From Actinomadura terrae (GTDB lineage: Bacteria; Actinomycetota; Actinomycetes; Streptosporangiales; Streptosporangiaceae), in assembly GCF_022751215.1 (NCBI RefSeq), contig NZ_JAICDG010000003.1, forward strand, positions 1,027,804-1,091,803: a DNA stretch of 64,000 nucleotides, read 5' to 3'. Numbering within the stretch: position 1 is the stretch's first letter; each line of letters opens with the position of its first letter. Position numbers and translations under genes: made by a program. The notes under the pieces are model-generated. The model made no database searches, was not told the origin of the DNA, and was given only the letters and a program-made list of their open reading frames with translations. Of this stretch, positions 26,299 to 35,545 are shown piece after piece.

Positions 26299-27080
26299 CG
26301 GGCACCCCCCTGCACGAGCAACTCGCCGGCCCGCTCACCGAGACGGGTCATCCGCGCGGCGACCTCCTCGACCGTGGGCCGGTCCAGCGAGCCCGCGATC
26401 CGGCCGTCGGACAGGAACAGCACGCGGTCGGCATGCGCGGCGGCCACCGGGTCGTGGGTGACCATTACCACCGTCTGTTCCGCCCTCTGGACGGCCTCCC
26501 GCAGCAGCACCAGCACCTCACGCGCTGTACGGGTGTCCAACGCGCCGGTCGGCTCATCACCGAAGAGCACGGCCGGCCGGGTGACCAGGGCCCGCGCGAT
26601 GGCGACGCGCTGCTGCTGGCCACCCGACAGCTCACCGGGCCTGCTGGTGCGGCGGGCGGCCAGGCCGACCCGCTCGATCACCTCGTCCACCTCGGCCTTC
26701 TTGGGTCTGCGTCCTGCCAGCCGGAGCGGCAGCGTGACGTTGTCCACCACGCTCAACGCGGGCAGCAGGTTGAACGCCTGGAAGACGAAGCCGACCCGCC
26801 GCCGGCGGAGCCGGGTCAACGCCCGCTCCCGCAGCGCCGACAGATCCACACCGTCCAGCCGGACGGTCCCCGACGTCGGCCTGTCGAGCCCGGCCGCGCA
26901 CTGCAGGAAGGTGCTCTTCCCCGAGCCGGAGGGGCCCATCACCGCTGTGAAGGTGGCCCGCTGCAAGCCGACGCTCACCTCATCGAGGGCGGTCACGGTG
27001 TTCGTCGATCTGCCGTAGACCTTGCGCACGGCATCGAACCGGACGACGTCCTGGGATAGGGGAGCCGAAATTCCACTCAT
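26295..27080 (-). CDS. ABC exporter ATPase (LolD/MacB type)
   Basis: 261 residues from ATG 27080, with AAGGA nine bases upstream; the longer frame to 27140 covers the operator region. Walker A GPSGSGKST, FQAFNLLPALSVVDNV, signature LSGGQQQRVAIARAL and Walker B VLFGDEPTGALD are present. It energises the FtsX permease with which it overlaps. Probably repressed by the divergent TetR. Confidence 0.95.
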   Translation of the reverse strand: MSGISAPLSQDVVRFDAVRKVYGRSTNTVTALDEVSVGLQRATFTAVMGPSGSGKSTFLQCAAGLDRPTSGTVRLDGVDLSALRERALTRLRRRRVGFVFQAFNLLPALSVVDNVTLPLRLAGRRPKKAEVDEVIERVGLAARRTSRPGELSGGQQQRVAIARALVTRPAVLFGDEPTGALDTRTAREVLVLLREAVQRAEQTVVMVTHDPVAAAHADRVLFLSDGRIAGSLDRPTVEEVAARMTRLGERAGELLVQGGAR

Positions 27081-27159
27081 GGTGTGTGTCCTTGGGGAGA
27101 GTCGGTCCGCGACATGGACCGAGTCGAACGAACGGAGCATGTCGCCCCGCTCGACGACA

Positions 27160-27216
27160 TGAACTGCACGGTACAGGTCAGTTCATATGAACTCAACTGT
27201 TCAGTTCAGGTAGAGT
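27160..27216. promoter_or_regulatory. Clustered TetR half-sites and -10 box between ABC operon and tetR
   Basis: TGAACTG (27160-27166) and CAGTTCA flank a spacer; AGTTCATATGAACT (27180-27193) is a perfect 14-bp palindrome; TGTTCAGTTCAGG follows. TAGAGT at 27211-27216 can serve as -10 for tetR, placing the transcript start near its GTG. The half-sites would block both divergent promoters. Confidence 0.65.
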
Positions 27217-27223
27217 GTCCCTC

Positions 27224-27868
27224 GTGAGCACAGAACGCAGACCGCCCAGCGGCGAACGGGCAGAACGCAAACGGGCCGCGATCGTGCAGACGGCCCGCCG
27301 TGTCTTCCTGCGCGAAGGCTTCGGCGTGGGCATGGAGCAGATCGCGGCCGAGGCCGGCGTCTCCAAGGTCACCGTGTACAACCACTACGGCCGCAAGGAA
27401 GACCTGTTCACCGCAGTGATCGGCGACGCCCTGGAAGAGGCGCTCGCCGATGCGCAGTCCCGCACCGAGGAGTGTCTGCGCAGCGGCAACGACCTGGAAG
27501 CGGTACTGGTCGAGACGGCTCGGGCGTGGATCCGCGGCATGGCCACACCCGAATTCCTGGCGCTGCGCACCTTGGTCGGCGCCGAGCTCCGCCGCTTCCC
27601 CGAACTGGGCCAGGCGTGGAAGGTCAACGGCCCGGGAAGATCCCGCTCGATCATGGCGGCGCTCCTGCGACGCGAGGTCGACCGCGGCGTCCTGGCCATC
27701 GGGAACATCGACCTGGCGATCACTCAGCTGTACTCACTGGTGCTGTATCCGCACTTCGCGCACAGCACCTACGACGACGCCATCGACCAGGCCACCACGG
27801 ACCAGCTCATCACCGAAGGCGTGGCCATGTTCCTCAATCACTACCGGACCGCGCGCGAGGCGCAGTAG
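27224..27868 (+). CDS. TetR family transcriptional regulator
   Basis: GTG 27224 gives 214 residues (VSTERRPPSGERAERKR). The HTH IVQTARRVFLREGFGVG and IAAEAGVSKVTVYNHYGRKE is clear, with a TetR C-terminal domain (LRTLVGAELRRFPELG). No ribosome site precedes the GTG and TAGAGT ends seven bases upstream, so the mRNA may be leaderless; an alternative GTG at 27215 overlaps the -10. Divergent from the FtsX-type exporter, which it likely represses. Confidence 0.9.
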   Translation: MSTERRPPSGERAERKRAAIVQTARRVFLREGFGVGMEQIAAEAGVSKVTVYNHYGRKEDLFTAVIGDALEEALADAQSRTEECLRSGNDLEAVLVETARAWIRGMATPEFLALRTLVGAELRRFPELGQAWKVNGPGRSRSIMAALLRREVDRGVLAIGNIDLAITQLYSLVLYPHFAHSTYDDAIDQATTDQLITEGVAMFLNHYRTAREAQ

Positions 27869-27879
27869 CCCGACTCCGA

Positions 27880-28080
27880 CGCCTCCAGCACGCGCCACAT
27901 CGCGCGCTCGGACGAGCATCGCCGGCGCGTCGTCGCAGTGGCCCGCCATCGCCGCGTTGTAGGCGGGGGTGCACAGCGTCCGCGCGTATGCCGACGCCTG
28001 CGCGGGACTGATGAGCCCGATCTGTTCCAGCCGGTCGGCGGCTCGTGAGGTGAGGTGTCGCGCGACCGCTTCGCGGCCCT
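27880..28080 (-). pseudogene. Fragment of an XRE/TPR-type regulator
   Basis: The minus frame reads RLEQIGLISPAQASAYARTL then PAYNAAMAGHCDDAPAMLVR, the TPR-like C-terminal region seen in actinobacterial XRE regulators. A close relative, YNAAMAGRREDALAMMAQAR, lies at about 61100. No start, HTH or proper end is present. Probably part of an older element left of the att site. Confidence 0.45.
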
Positions 28081-28127
28081 GAGGACTTCCGAGCGCGCCG
28101 CATACGTCACCGCCCGGCCGGCGGTGA

Positions 28128-28363
28128 TGCGCCGACGCCTGATCGTCAGCTCCGACGCCGTTGGACCGACCTGAACCGCCGAGCCCGCAGGGAGCAACCG
28201 TGACGACCGAGTGGGTCTCAGGCGGGAGCAGATGCTCTCGGCCGACCACTACCGGAGATCGGGTAGGCCGTGACGGTCCGGGGAGGAGTGTGCTCCCGAT
28301 TCCGGGCCCAACTGCACTAAAACGGAAAAGCCCAGGCTGCCGTCTGTGGGCTGAGCTGGGCTT
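28128..28363 (+). pseudogene. 3' remnant of an older integrase and its downstream region
   Basis: ATGCGCCGACGCCTGATCG and the following ~230 bp are an imperfect copy of the last ~26 codons of the intact integrase plus its downstream spacer (36907-37156), including GACCAACCGTGACGACCG-like sequence and the palindromic GGGAGCA region. A one-base shift destroys the frame (MRRRLIVSS versus MRRRLIAQL). It marks a previously integrated relative of the present element. Confidence 0.7.
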
Positions 28364-28415
28364 GGTGGTGGGCGATACTGGGATTGAACCAGTGGCCTCT
28401 ACCGTGTCAAGGTAG
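28364..28415. repeat. Attachment site, left copy (52-bp direct repeat of tRNA-Val 3' part)
   Basis: Identical over 52 bp to 37157-37208. On the minus strand it contains the anticodon arm through the 3' end and CCA of tRNA-Val(GAC). Identity stops abruptly at ..AAGGTAG, after which the left copy continues TCCGCG and the right copy CGCTCT. This is the far boundary of the integrated element. Confidence 0.85.
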
Positions 28416-28874
28416 TCCGCGGTCACAAATGACCTGCGTATTCTCGAGATGCGGCAGGTCAGCGGCGGTATTTAGGGCTCGTTGACATCCATTCGCGGCG
28501 GTTCGGGCACCCTGCGTGCTCCCGCCGCTCCAGGTTCCGGGCGGGAGCATTGGAGCGCGCATAGGGAGCGGCAAAGCGCGGTCCTGTCGCTATGTGGTCG
28601 GGTTTCGGCGGATGGATGGGTGGCCGCGGGGGCTTTATTGCGGGCCCCACGAACTTTCCCGGTTCATGCGGATTTCCCGATACTGTGTCACCGGGCTTTA
28701 CCTTCGGTGGAGGGTACACCGCTAGTTGTTCGGCTGCGCAGTTCGGGGCGTGTGCCGCACAGTAGTAGTGCGTATCACGCTACGTCTGATATGTCCGGTA
28801 GCCGTGTGAGTGCAGCGCCCCAGGATCGGTGGAGGATCAGCGCAATCGACGGCCACCGGTGTCGAAAACAGTCT
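28416..28874. other. Non-coding left end of the element
   Basis: About 460 bp between the att site and the end of the TPR gene, more AT-rich than the chromosome. The frames here lack ribosome sites. It contains one long inverted repeat (listed separately), possibly a terminator or a recombination-protein site. Confidence 0.55.
28517..28549. repeat. Inverted repeat near the left att site
   Basis: TGCTCCCGCC (28517-28526) and GGCGGGAGCA (28540-28549), a perfect 10-bp stem with a 13-nt loop. The same GGGAGCA/TGCTCCC words recur beside the right att site (37005-37020, 37062-37078), which suggests arm-type binding sites for integrase or excisionase. Confidence 0.5.
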
Positions 28875-30200
28875 TCATACTGCCGTAAGGATGGAACGAC
28901 TAGTTTGGACCCTATACAGGAATTTCTGACGTGCCTCGAGCGACTCGATCGTCACCGCTTTAGCGAGAAGGACGTCCTTGGCGCGATCCAGCCACATAGC
29001 AGCCTCTTCGTAGGAGCCGATTGCATGCATGACCTGATATCGTGCAAAATAGATTTCCTCTGTACGCAGTGATGGCATCGTGCCCGTCTGCGCGAGCCGC
29101 TCCACGGCCGCTGCGCTTGCCGCGAGGGCTCCCGCCGTGTCGGCAGCTCGAAGATTGGCCAGCGCTAGCAGGGCTTGTGCCGCGATCTCGCTGCGCTGAA
29201 AGCCTGTTCTACGGCATTCTGTGATGGTCTCATTAAAGAGGGCCGTGGCCTTGCTCAGATCGTGGTGCGGATAGGAGGGAGCAGCATAAAGCTCGCCAAG
29301 ATAATTCCGCACGATCGGCATGATTGCTTTGTTCTGGGTCCGCTGCAAACGATCCCAGCCTGCCTTTATTGCAGACTCTGCGGAATCTAGTTTTCCCCAC
29401 TCAAGGTAGAGCTTGCCTAGCAACCCGAGATTATAGCCTTGATAGGTCCCCAGGTCGAAGTCGGCTAGCAGCAGTCGAAGTGCCTTGTGGAGTACCGCTT
29501 CGGCGTCCTCGAAGCGCCCGATCGTCATTAACAATTGGCCGAGAAAATTCGAAATCAGTGCGAAATGCCCAAGAGCATTGGCTGTATGTAGCTGGCTCGC
29601 AGATCGCCGCAACCAGGACTCTGCCTCATCGAACCGCCCGCTATCGAAGGCCGCGACACCGATGAAACCGGCCAGCCGAGCTTGCAGCACACGCGCCATC
29701 GCTCTGTCCGTTACCGGGATGTCAGATAAGTCCTGCCCTGCTACGAAGGCATGAGCCTGGTGCAATATGGCGACACCACGAGACAGGTCGGAGCCGATCA
29801 TATTGTGCCCGAGATCGGAGAACGCCTGAATCTCGGCTAGAAGATTCATCGACCCTTCAGCCAGACGGGCGGCCTCCGCGAAGGCCAGGAGTCCGGAATG
29901 CAAGTCGTTATTTGCTACCAAATATTGGCCGCGCAGATTATGGGCAATGGCGCATGCCGCCGGATCGCCAGCGCACTCAGCCGCCTGCTCTGCGCGCGTG
30001 ACGAGAGCACCGATTTCATCGGAAGGGGCCAGCATCCATAATAGTTCTGTAGAAGTGAGATAGAGATGAATGACGCGTACCGTGAGCGCCCCGTCGGGTA
30101 GATGGCCGTTTAGTGCCTGTTTTGCGTACTGCCCCGCTTTTCGGTGGTCACCGCGTTGGTAGGCTGACAGGGCGGCGAAGAAAATGAATTCGGGTGTCAT
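28875..30200 (-). CDS. TPR-repeat protein of the element cargo
   Basis: ATG 30200 (MTPEFIFFAALSAYQRGDH), with AGGAG eight bases upstream, gives 441 residues; the longer frame to 30344 is not needed. The whole protein is helical repeats of TPR type, for example FDSGRFDEAESWLRRSASQL and FLGQLLMTIGRFEDAEAVLH, and has no DNA-binding or catalytic domain. It starts about 190 bp after the STAND gene on the same strand. A sensor or adaptor partner of the NTPase is the likely role. Codon use is less GC-biased than the chromosome. Confidence 0.75.
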   Translation of the reverse strand: MTPEFIFFAALSAYQRGDHRKAGQYAKQALNGHLPDGALTVRVIHLYLTSTELLWMLAPSDEIGALVTRAEQAAECAGDPAACAIAHNLRGQYLVANNDLHSGLLAFAEAARLAEGSMNLLAEIQAFSDLGHNMIGSDLSRGVAILHQAHAFVAGQDLSDIPVTDRAMARVLQARLAGFIGVAAFDSGRFDEAESWLRRSASQLHTANALGHFALISNFLGQLLMTIGRFEDAEAVLHKALRLLLADFDLGTYQGYNLGLLGKLYLEWGKLDSAESAIKAGWDRLQRTQNKAIMPIVRNYLGELYAAPSYPHHDLSKATALFNETITECRRTGFQRSEIAAQALLALANLRAADTAGALAASAAAVERLAQTGTMPSLRTEEIYFARYQVMHAIGSYEEAAMWLDRAKDVLLAKAVTIESLEARQKFLYRVQTSRSILTAV

Positions 30201-30389
30201 GTCCTCCGCTCCTGGCCACTGCATGGCGATCTTGCCGTGCGCAGGTTCGATCGTATGGCGGCTGCCGAAGGGATCGGTGGGCCAGCCTGGACTAGCTGTG
30301 TTGGACCATGATCGAAACACAGCATATATCAGCCGACAGCGCAAGGCCAGGGTCGAGCTTATACAGGCGGGCCGGAGGCGCCAAAGCGG

Positions 30390-32585
30390 TCAAGCCTGGT
30401 CGAGTCGGTCGGCCTCGGTCAGCAGCCATTCCCCAGGGACGAAGTCGCTATTGCCTTGAGTCAATGACACTGTGTCGCGCAACGCTATGGCGGCATCCGC
30501 CATGTTACCGGCGAGAACTTCGTCAATAGCGCACCGCAGCATCTCGCTGGCTGCGACATCGGTCCCACCTGACCTGCGGAAGGCGGCGACCGCCTGGTCG
30601 GCCGCCTGTTGAGCGTCGCGGTACCGTCCGGAGATCCAATATGTCCAGGCGAGGTTGAACAGACACAGACCCTCGGCACGAGGGAACCCAAATTCCGCTC
30701 CGTCGTTCCGGCCACGGTCGAGAACTTCGACCGCGTCATCATTTCTGCCCAGCGCGATGAGGGCGATGCCTTCGGTGTTGCGCGCGTAACCGACAGCCTC
30801 CGGATAGTTGTCGGCGTTATAGCCTTCGACCGCCTGGCAGGCTGCCTGGATCGCGTCTTCCCATCGCCGTGCCACGATGCACGCGGCGCTGGTCGCGTCG
30901 CTGAGCCAGCCCCGGATCCGCGGATCCGCGGTACGGCTCGCGAGTTCCCGAAGTCGGTCGCAGACCTGTAGCGCCTCGACCGGATCGCCGCGGTAAGACC
31001 ACGTAAGGCTGAGAACTAGCAATGCATGCGCCTCAGCGCGAGGTTCATCCACTTCCCGGCCGACGTCGACCGCCCTGGCAAGTATGAGGGACGCTTCGTC
31101 GAGCTGGCGTAATCCGCGATAGCAGTCTCCAAGGGATAACAGCGCCCGCCAGAGCTGCCGGTTGTCTCCGATCCGCTCGGCTATCTCGATCGCCTCGCGC
31201 AAGGCGGGAATCGCGTCCTCGAGCGGACCGCCGATGTGCCGTGCCTGTCCATACCCGACCAGGTGAGCGAGCTTGGCGATATCACCAATCGGTTTGTTGC
31301 GCAGCGCGAGATGCATTGCGATGACCTCACGATGCGAACCCTGCCACACGAGGAACTCGCTGACCTGGTCGAGCGTGAAGGCCGCATCCCCGTAGTCGCC
31401 TGCTCGCAACCGGTGCTCGAACTCCCTGCGATACGAATCCACGTCAACGACGGATCGCCAGGGCGGTTGCTTGTGCTGCCTGGAGTACCAGCCGGCCGCC
31501 CGGCGCTCGAGGACCTGCTGCCCAAGAGGGCCTTCGATCGCCAGAGTTCGGTACGCGATATCCGCGTCCATGGGGTGCAGCGCGTAGATACGGCGTCGAC
31601 GGTCGACTGACAGCATATGTATCTGAACAAGCCGGCTGAGGGCGCTTTGAACATCCAACCTTGGCGCCAGTGGATGTATCGCCCAGGCCACCGCTTCGGC
31701 GGACACCGGTCCGGAGAATACGGCGAGTACGTTAAGAGTAAGGCGAGTCAGTTCGTCCAGGCGGCGGTAGCGGTCTTGGGCCAATTGGTCGACCATGTCG
31801 CCGCGGCTGGCGTAGTCGGTCAGCATCTCCGCCAGGGTCGGAAGGGTGAGATGATCGCTTGCCATCGCACCGACCAGGAGCTCCAACGCGCGAGGCACGC
31901 CGTGCAATCGCTTCGCGGTCTTTTCCAATTCAACAAGCGGTGCATCACTCACTCCGGCCTCACCGTCGCGGTCCAGCTCCCGCAGGAGCTCGACACTTTC
32001 GGCCACCGGTAGGCCGTCCGTCAGGTGCACGCGAGCCTGGAACCGGCGGGTCGCGGGGTCCAGCAGCACCGGAACCTGGGTGGTGATGAGCAGCTTGGGC
32101 CCCTGTCTCACACGAAGCACCGCGTCGAGCAGAAGATCGAGATCGGCCTCCTTGGGCCACCCCTCGTCCGTGAGCTGATCTTCAAGGTTATCCAGCAGCA
32201 GGATGTACCGCTCAGATGCGAGCGCCGCGAACAACAGGTGTATCTTGTCGTCGACCGCGCGCTGACTGGCCCAAAGCGCCCGCAGTTCATCAGCGGCCTC
32301 CGGCGTGGCTAGATCCAAGCATGAGAAGAAGACACGTTCCGTTGAGATCGCCCCTTGTGACCTGGCGCTGAGATTGACAATGCTGCAGCCCCCCGAACAG
32401 AGCCGCTCGGCGATCTTGGCTGCCAGCGCGCTTTTGCCGATGCCGCGCCGACCGGAGATCGTCACTATTCGCAGAGACTGATCCGCGAGGAGCTCCAGGG
32501 CTCTCGTCTGCTCTTCGCTACGATCTTTAAACGTCTCAAGCCCGTAGCTGACAGGTGTCCCGACAATCCTGGCGCCCGTTCTCAT
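30390..32585 (-). CDS. STAND NTPase with C-terminal TPRs, candidate defence sensor
   Basis: 731 residues from ATG 32585. A short N-terminus precedes an NB-ARC/STAND module: Walker A SGRRGIGKS (44-52), Walker B RYILLLDNLED (128-137), sensor KLLITTQ (165-171), and a winged-helix region with ALHPMDADIAYR. From about residue 430 to the end are TPR-like repeats (RIGDNRQLWRALLSLGDCYR, DNYPEAVGYARNTEGIALIA). There is no N-terminal effector domain, unlike most Avs-type antiphage proteins, so the effector is probably a separate protein: the adjacent TPR protein or the divergent two-TM protein. Located in an integrative element, with foreign base composition. Confidence 0.85.
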   Translation of the reverse strand: MRTGARIVGTPVSYGLETFKDRSEEQTRALELLADQSLRIVTISGRRGIGKSALAAKIAERLCSGGCSIVNLSARSQGAISTERVFFSCLDLATPEAADELRALWASQRAVDDKIHLLFAALASERYILLLDNLEDQLTDEGWPKEADLDLLLDAVLRVRQGPKLLITTQVPVLLDPATRRFQARVHLTDGLPVAESVELLRELDRDGEAGVSDAPLVELEKTAKRLHGVPRALELLVGAMASDHLTLPTLAEMLTDYASRGDMVDQLAQDRYRRLDELTRLTLNVLAVFSGPVSAEAVAWAIHPLAPRLDVQSALSRLVQIHMLSVDRRRRIYALHPMDADIAYRTLAIEGPLGQQVLERRAAGWYSRQHKQPPWRSVVDVDSYRREFEHRLRAGDYGDAAFTLDQVSEFLVWQGSHREVIAMHLALRNKPIGDIAKLAHLVGYGQARHIGGPLEDAIPALREAIEIAERIGDNRQLWRALLSLGDCYRGLRQLDEASLILARAVDVGREVDEPRAEAHALLVLSLTWSYRGDPVEALQVCDRLRELASRTADPRIRGWLSDATSAACIVARRWEDAIQAACQAVEGYNADNYPEAVGYARNTEGIALIALGRNDDAVEVLDRGRNDGAEFGFPRAEGLCLFNLAWTYWISGRYRDAQQAADQAVAAFRRSGGTDVAASEMLRCAIDEVLAGNMADAAIALRDTVSLTQGNSDFVPGEWLLTEADRLDQA

Positions 32586-32817
32586 GGGTTGATCCCGTCA
32601 CTCATGCCCATTAGAGTAGCGGTGGTCTGTTAGTTTCGGAACCGCAGCTCGGAGTCGAGGGCAGCCGCCCGCAAATGATCTGCGCTGATCGCGAGCACCA
32701 TCGCGAGCTCGGTGCTAACGCACCAGCACTGAGCAGCGGAAACGCGGGCTCAAAGATCGACACTAGCTAGGTACGTCGAGTCAGATTCCTAGCGGTATCA
32801 AGGCCAGAGAGGGCTCA

Positions 32818-33723
32818 ATGGCAACTCGATCTGGTCGAGTCAGAGGAGTGACGGGGCTTACTCAAGATCGGACGGCGCTCACGCTCGGCTCCGTGACGTT
32901 GCTGGGCTTCGCACTGGTGATCGTGGGCTGGATCATCCAGGGTTCGGCATATTTGCCGAGCCTGTTGCTCGAGGCCGGCGCGTCAATGATGCTCGTCGTA
33001 CCTCTGGCCCTACTCGATTTGCTGCTGGCGAAGCGGCTGCACCGCGCCGAAGAACAGATTCGGGCGACGGTCTCTCTGCTCGACATGCTGAACTCGGCGA
33101 CCCGTACCATGCTGGCCGAGGGCCGCCAGCGACGGAATGAGCTGCTCGACGCCGCGCGGCAGAACCCCGTCCAGGCCATGGTGCGGATCCTCCTGCAAGA
33201 AGCACAGGAAGTTGGCGCAGTGGTGCCCGAAGGTGTTCGGGTGCAGGTACCGGGCACCACCCTAAGGTTGCGCTTTTGTATGGTGGAGAACGACGCGGTG
33301 CGAATCTACTTGGAGGAGGCCGAAGGAGCCAGATTACGCGATTTCAGATGGGAGGCGGACGAGACGGGCACCGACTTTTCAACTCGTTTGGCAAGCATTC
33401 TGCAAGATCGTTATCCCGGGGATAGTAATTTTAATCCCAGTGGTGTTTTGCAGCGGCTGCTGACGGTAATTCAGATAGGTCTGGAAGGAAGGACCGGTGA
33501 GCATCCGTATGACTTCGGTCCGGTTATTGAGATCCCCAACGAACAATGGCTTATCAGCAGCGATGGGCTCTTCAGTCTGCAGCGGAACTACAACATCCCC
33601 ACATCGCGGATTCTTCATTCGAGTGAGGACTGGCCACGCCATATGCGGTCCCAGGGATGGGTCGATATGGATGCGTTTACTGAAGTTTATGAGCTCGCCA
33701 GTGCGCTGTACCGGCGGTCTTGA
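32818..33723 (+). CDS. Two-TM protein divergent from the STAND NTPase, possible effector
   Basis: 301 residues from ATG 32818, preceded by AGAGAGGGCTCA. Two hydrophobic segments near residues 22-41 (TLGSVTLLGFALVIVGWII) and 47-70, a charged coiled-coil-like stretch (HRAEEQIRATVSLLDML) and a C-terminal globular domain of ~170 residues with many acidic and aromatic residues (WEADETGTDFSTRLASILQD). No family recognised. A short membrane anchor beside a STAND NTPase in a mobile islet suggests a membrane-acting effector, but this is inference. It could also be an unrelated membrane sensor. Confidence 0.7.
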   Translation: MATRSGRVRGVTGLTQDRTALTLGSVTLLGFALVIVGWIIQGSAYLPSLLLEAGASMMLVVPLALLDLLLAKRLHRAEEQIRATVSLLDMLNSATRTMLAEGRQRRNELLDAARQNPVQAMVRILLQEAQEVGAVVPEGVRVQVPGTTLRLRFCMVENDAVRIYLEEAEGARLRDFRWEADETGTDFSTRLASILQDRYPGDSNFNPSGVLQRLLTVIQIGLEGRTGEHPYDFGPVIEIPNEQWLISSDGLFSLQRNYNIPTSRILHSSEDWPRHMRSQGWVDMDAFTEVYELASALYRRS

Positions 33724-33810
33724 CGGAGAAATTTTAAAGCGCGCTGAGTGTGAAGAGATCTGAGTCTGTCCGCATGTTCAAACGCTGTGCGTCTTCTTGA
33801 AGGAAGCCTG

Positions 33811-34330
33811 TTAGGGGGCGTGATCGTTTCTGCTGGCCCCCTGTGCGGCGAGGTCGTCGGCCTTGCGTCGTCGGTGCCACCGGGGCCTGGAGGTGGGCCG
33901 GCGGCCAGGAAGGCCAGGTGCGCGTGGGCGACCATGGCCAGGGAGACGTGCCGGTTCCAGGCGATGTGCTTGTGGACGTGGCAGTGGCCCAGGTCGACAT
34001 CGTTCTTGACGGCCTGAAGCCCTCCTCGACACTCCGGCGCGAACCAGCCACCCGCACCAGCTCGGGCGACCCGACCAGCCGGTTCGCTCGGCACCGATAG
34101 AACGCCAGGTCGGCGGGGACGCTGTCGACCGGCTTGTCACGATGCCTTCATGTTCGCCCAGGTCGATCCACGCCTATTCGTACCAGCGGCGGCCCTTGAC
34201 CCCGTCGGCGCACGAGTGCCGGTGCCACGCCGTCTCGTCCAGGCCGGCGAGCGCAGGATCGGCCCCGGTGTGGGCGCCGCCGAGCACGAGCGGGTGCTCG
34301 TAAGAGATCGCGAGCATAAAGTTCACTCGG
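33811..34330 (-). mobile_element. Degenerate IS701-family transposase remnant
   Basis: In several minus frames one reads VNFMLAISYEHPLVLGG, AWHRHSCADGVKGRRWYE, GGWFAPECRGGLQAVKNDV and HIAWNRHVSLAMVAHAHLA, in the order expected for the catalytic core and C-terminus of IS701-type DDE transposases (..AWQR.S.G.GAKG.R.Y.WA.. then W.RH.TLAM.A...L). At least two frameshifts; the 5' half is missing. It separates the cargo from the damaged methyltransferase. Confidence 0.6.
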
Positions 34331-34354
34331 TGTCGGTTTGCGCGCAGCGCCCGG

Positions 34355-35181
34355 CCGCCTCTCAGCGCCGCGGCCGCTGCCTCCCGGCGTTCACCGCGCA
34401 CCCGGCCAAGATGCTGCCTACCGTGGCCGTCACCGCGAGCACCGCCTACACCCGGCCCGGCGACCTAGTGTTGGATCCGATGTGTGGGATCGGCACCACT
34501 TTGGTCGAGGCCACGTATCTGGGCCGCCCGGTGGTCGGGGTCGAGTTGGAGTCACGCTGGGCCACCCTGGCCCGCGCCAATCTCGATCACGCACAAGAAG
34601 CACGGCGCCCCTGGCAGCGGCGCGGTCACTACCGGCGACGCCCGCCACGCCCACACCCTGGTGACCGACCCGCACTTGGCTGGGCGGGTGGCGTTGCTGC
34701 TCACTTCACCCCCGTACGGCGATAGCACTCACGGGCAAGTCCGCACCATCCGCGACTCCGGCGAGCCCGGCGTGCACAAGTCCGACTTCAGCTACGGCAA
34801 CACTCGCGGCAACCTCGTCCGTGGTGGCCATAAGCGGCTTCTGGCCGGATTCACCGACATCATGGTCAGTTGCCTGCCCCTGCTGCGGCCGGGCGCGATC
34901 GAGGCCATCACCACACGCCCGTCCCGCCGCCGCGGCCAGCTGGTCGACTTCCCGGCCAAATCTGGGCCGCGGCCCAGGACGCCGGACTGGAACCGGGGCA
35001 ACGCCTGTTCGCACTGCTCTGCGGCATCAAGCACGAGCGGCTGGTCACCCAGGCGTCTTTCTTCGCCGCCCACGAAACCCGTAACGCCCGTGCCGCTGGG
35101 CTGCCCCTGCAGGTCACCGCTCACGAGGACGTCCTGGTTCTACGGAAACCACAGAAGGGGCACACAGTGCAGCAGAGCTGA
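34355..35181 (+). pseudogene. DNA methyltransferase, frameshifted
   Basis: Three frames must be joined: first AHPAKMLPTVAVTASTAY and LVLDPMCGIGTTLVEATYLG (SAM-binding motif I), then after about 34590 a second frame with RVALLLTSPPYGDSTHG (catalytic PPY motif), then after about 34955 GQIWAAAQDAGLEPGQRLFA and HEDVLVLRKPQ. This order matches amino-methyltransferases carried by actinobacterial mobile elements. Two frameshifts and a missing start make it inactive. Confidence 0.75.
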
Positions 35182-35260
35182 AACAAGGCGACCACGCATT
35201 CGAGTCGCTCGCCCTCCGTGGGCCTGCGTTGCTGCAGGGGCGGGACGAGGGCGAGCTCTG

Positions 35261-35545
35261 ATGCGGCCGATGTCGAAGTTCTTCGACGGCTTCACCGTCC
35301 GAATTTTTCGACGACAAAGGGCCACCGCCCACCTACGTCCCAACGGCGTCGACTTGACTGTGACCGGATGGTCGAGCGCCAATCGTGGTCGCCCGGGATG
35401 GCAGGCTTCGGTGAGAGGGACCGGGGCCTCTCACCGGTTCCTTCCCGGGCACGAGCCGGGGCGCGCCGGGCTTGGATGGTCTGCCCAGTCCGCCCAAGCT
35501 GGCCGTCCTTACTTGCCCCCGTCCATGGGCGAGAGGGATGCGTGA
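35261..35545 (+). CDS. Small hypothetical protein before the excisionase
   Basis: ATG 35261 (or 35270) gives about 94 residues, basic, beginning MRPMSKFFDGFTVRIFRRQR; its TGA overlaps the excisionase ATG (TGATG). The C-terminal half is low complexity and could be noise. No family recognised. The coupling with the excisionase gene is the main argument that it is real. Confidence 0.35.
   Translation: MRPMSKFFDGFTVRIFRRQRATAHLRPNGVDLTVTGWSSANRGRPGWQASVRGTGASHRFLPGHEPGRAGLGWSAQSAQAGRPYLPPSMGERDA

Noticed and set aside
28482..29072. 196-codon plus frame at the left end of the element
   Set aside because: No ribosome site, overlaps the TPR gene end antisense, and composition is not protein-like.
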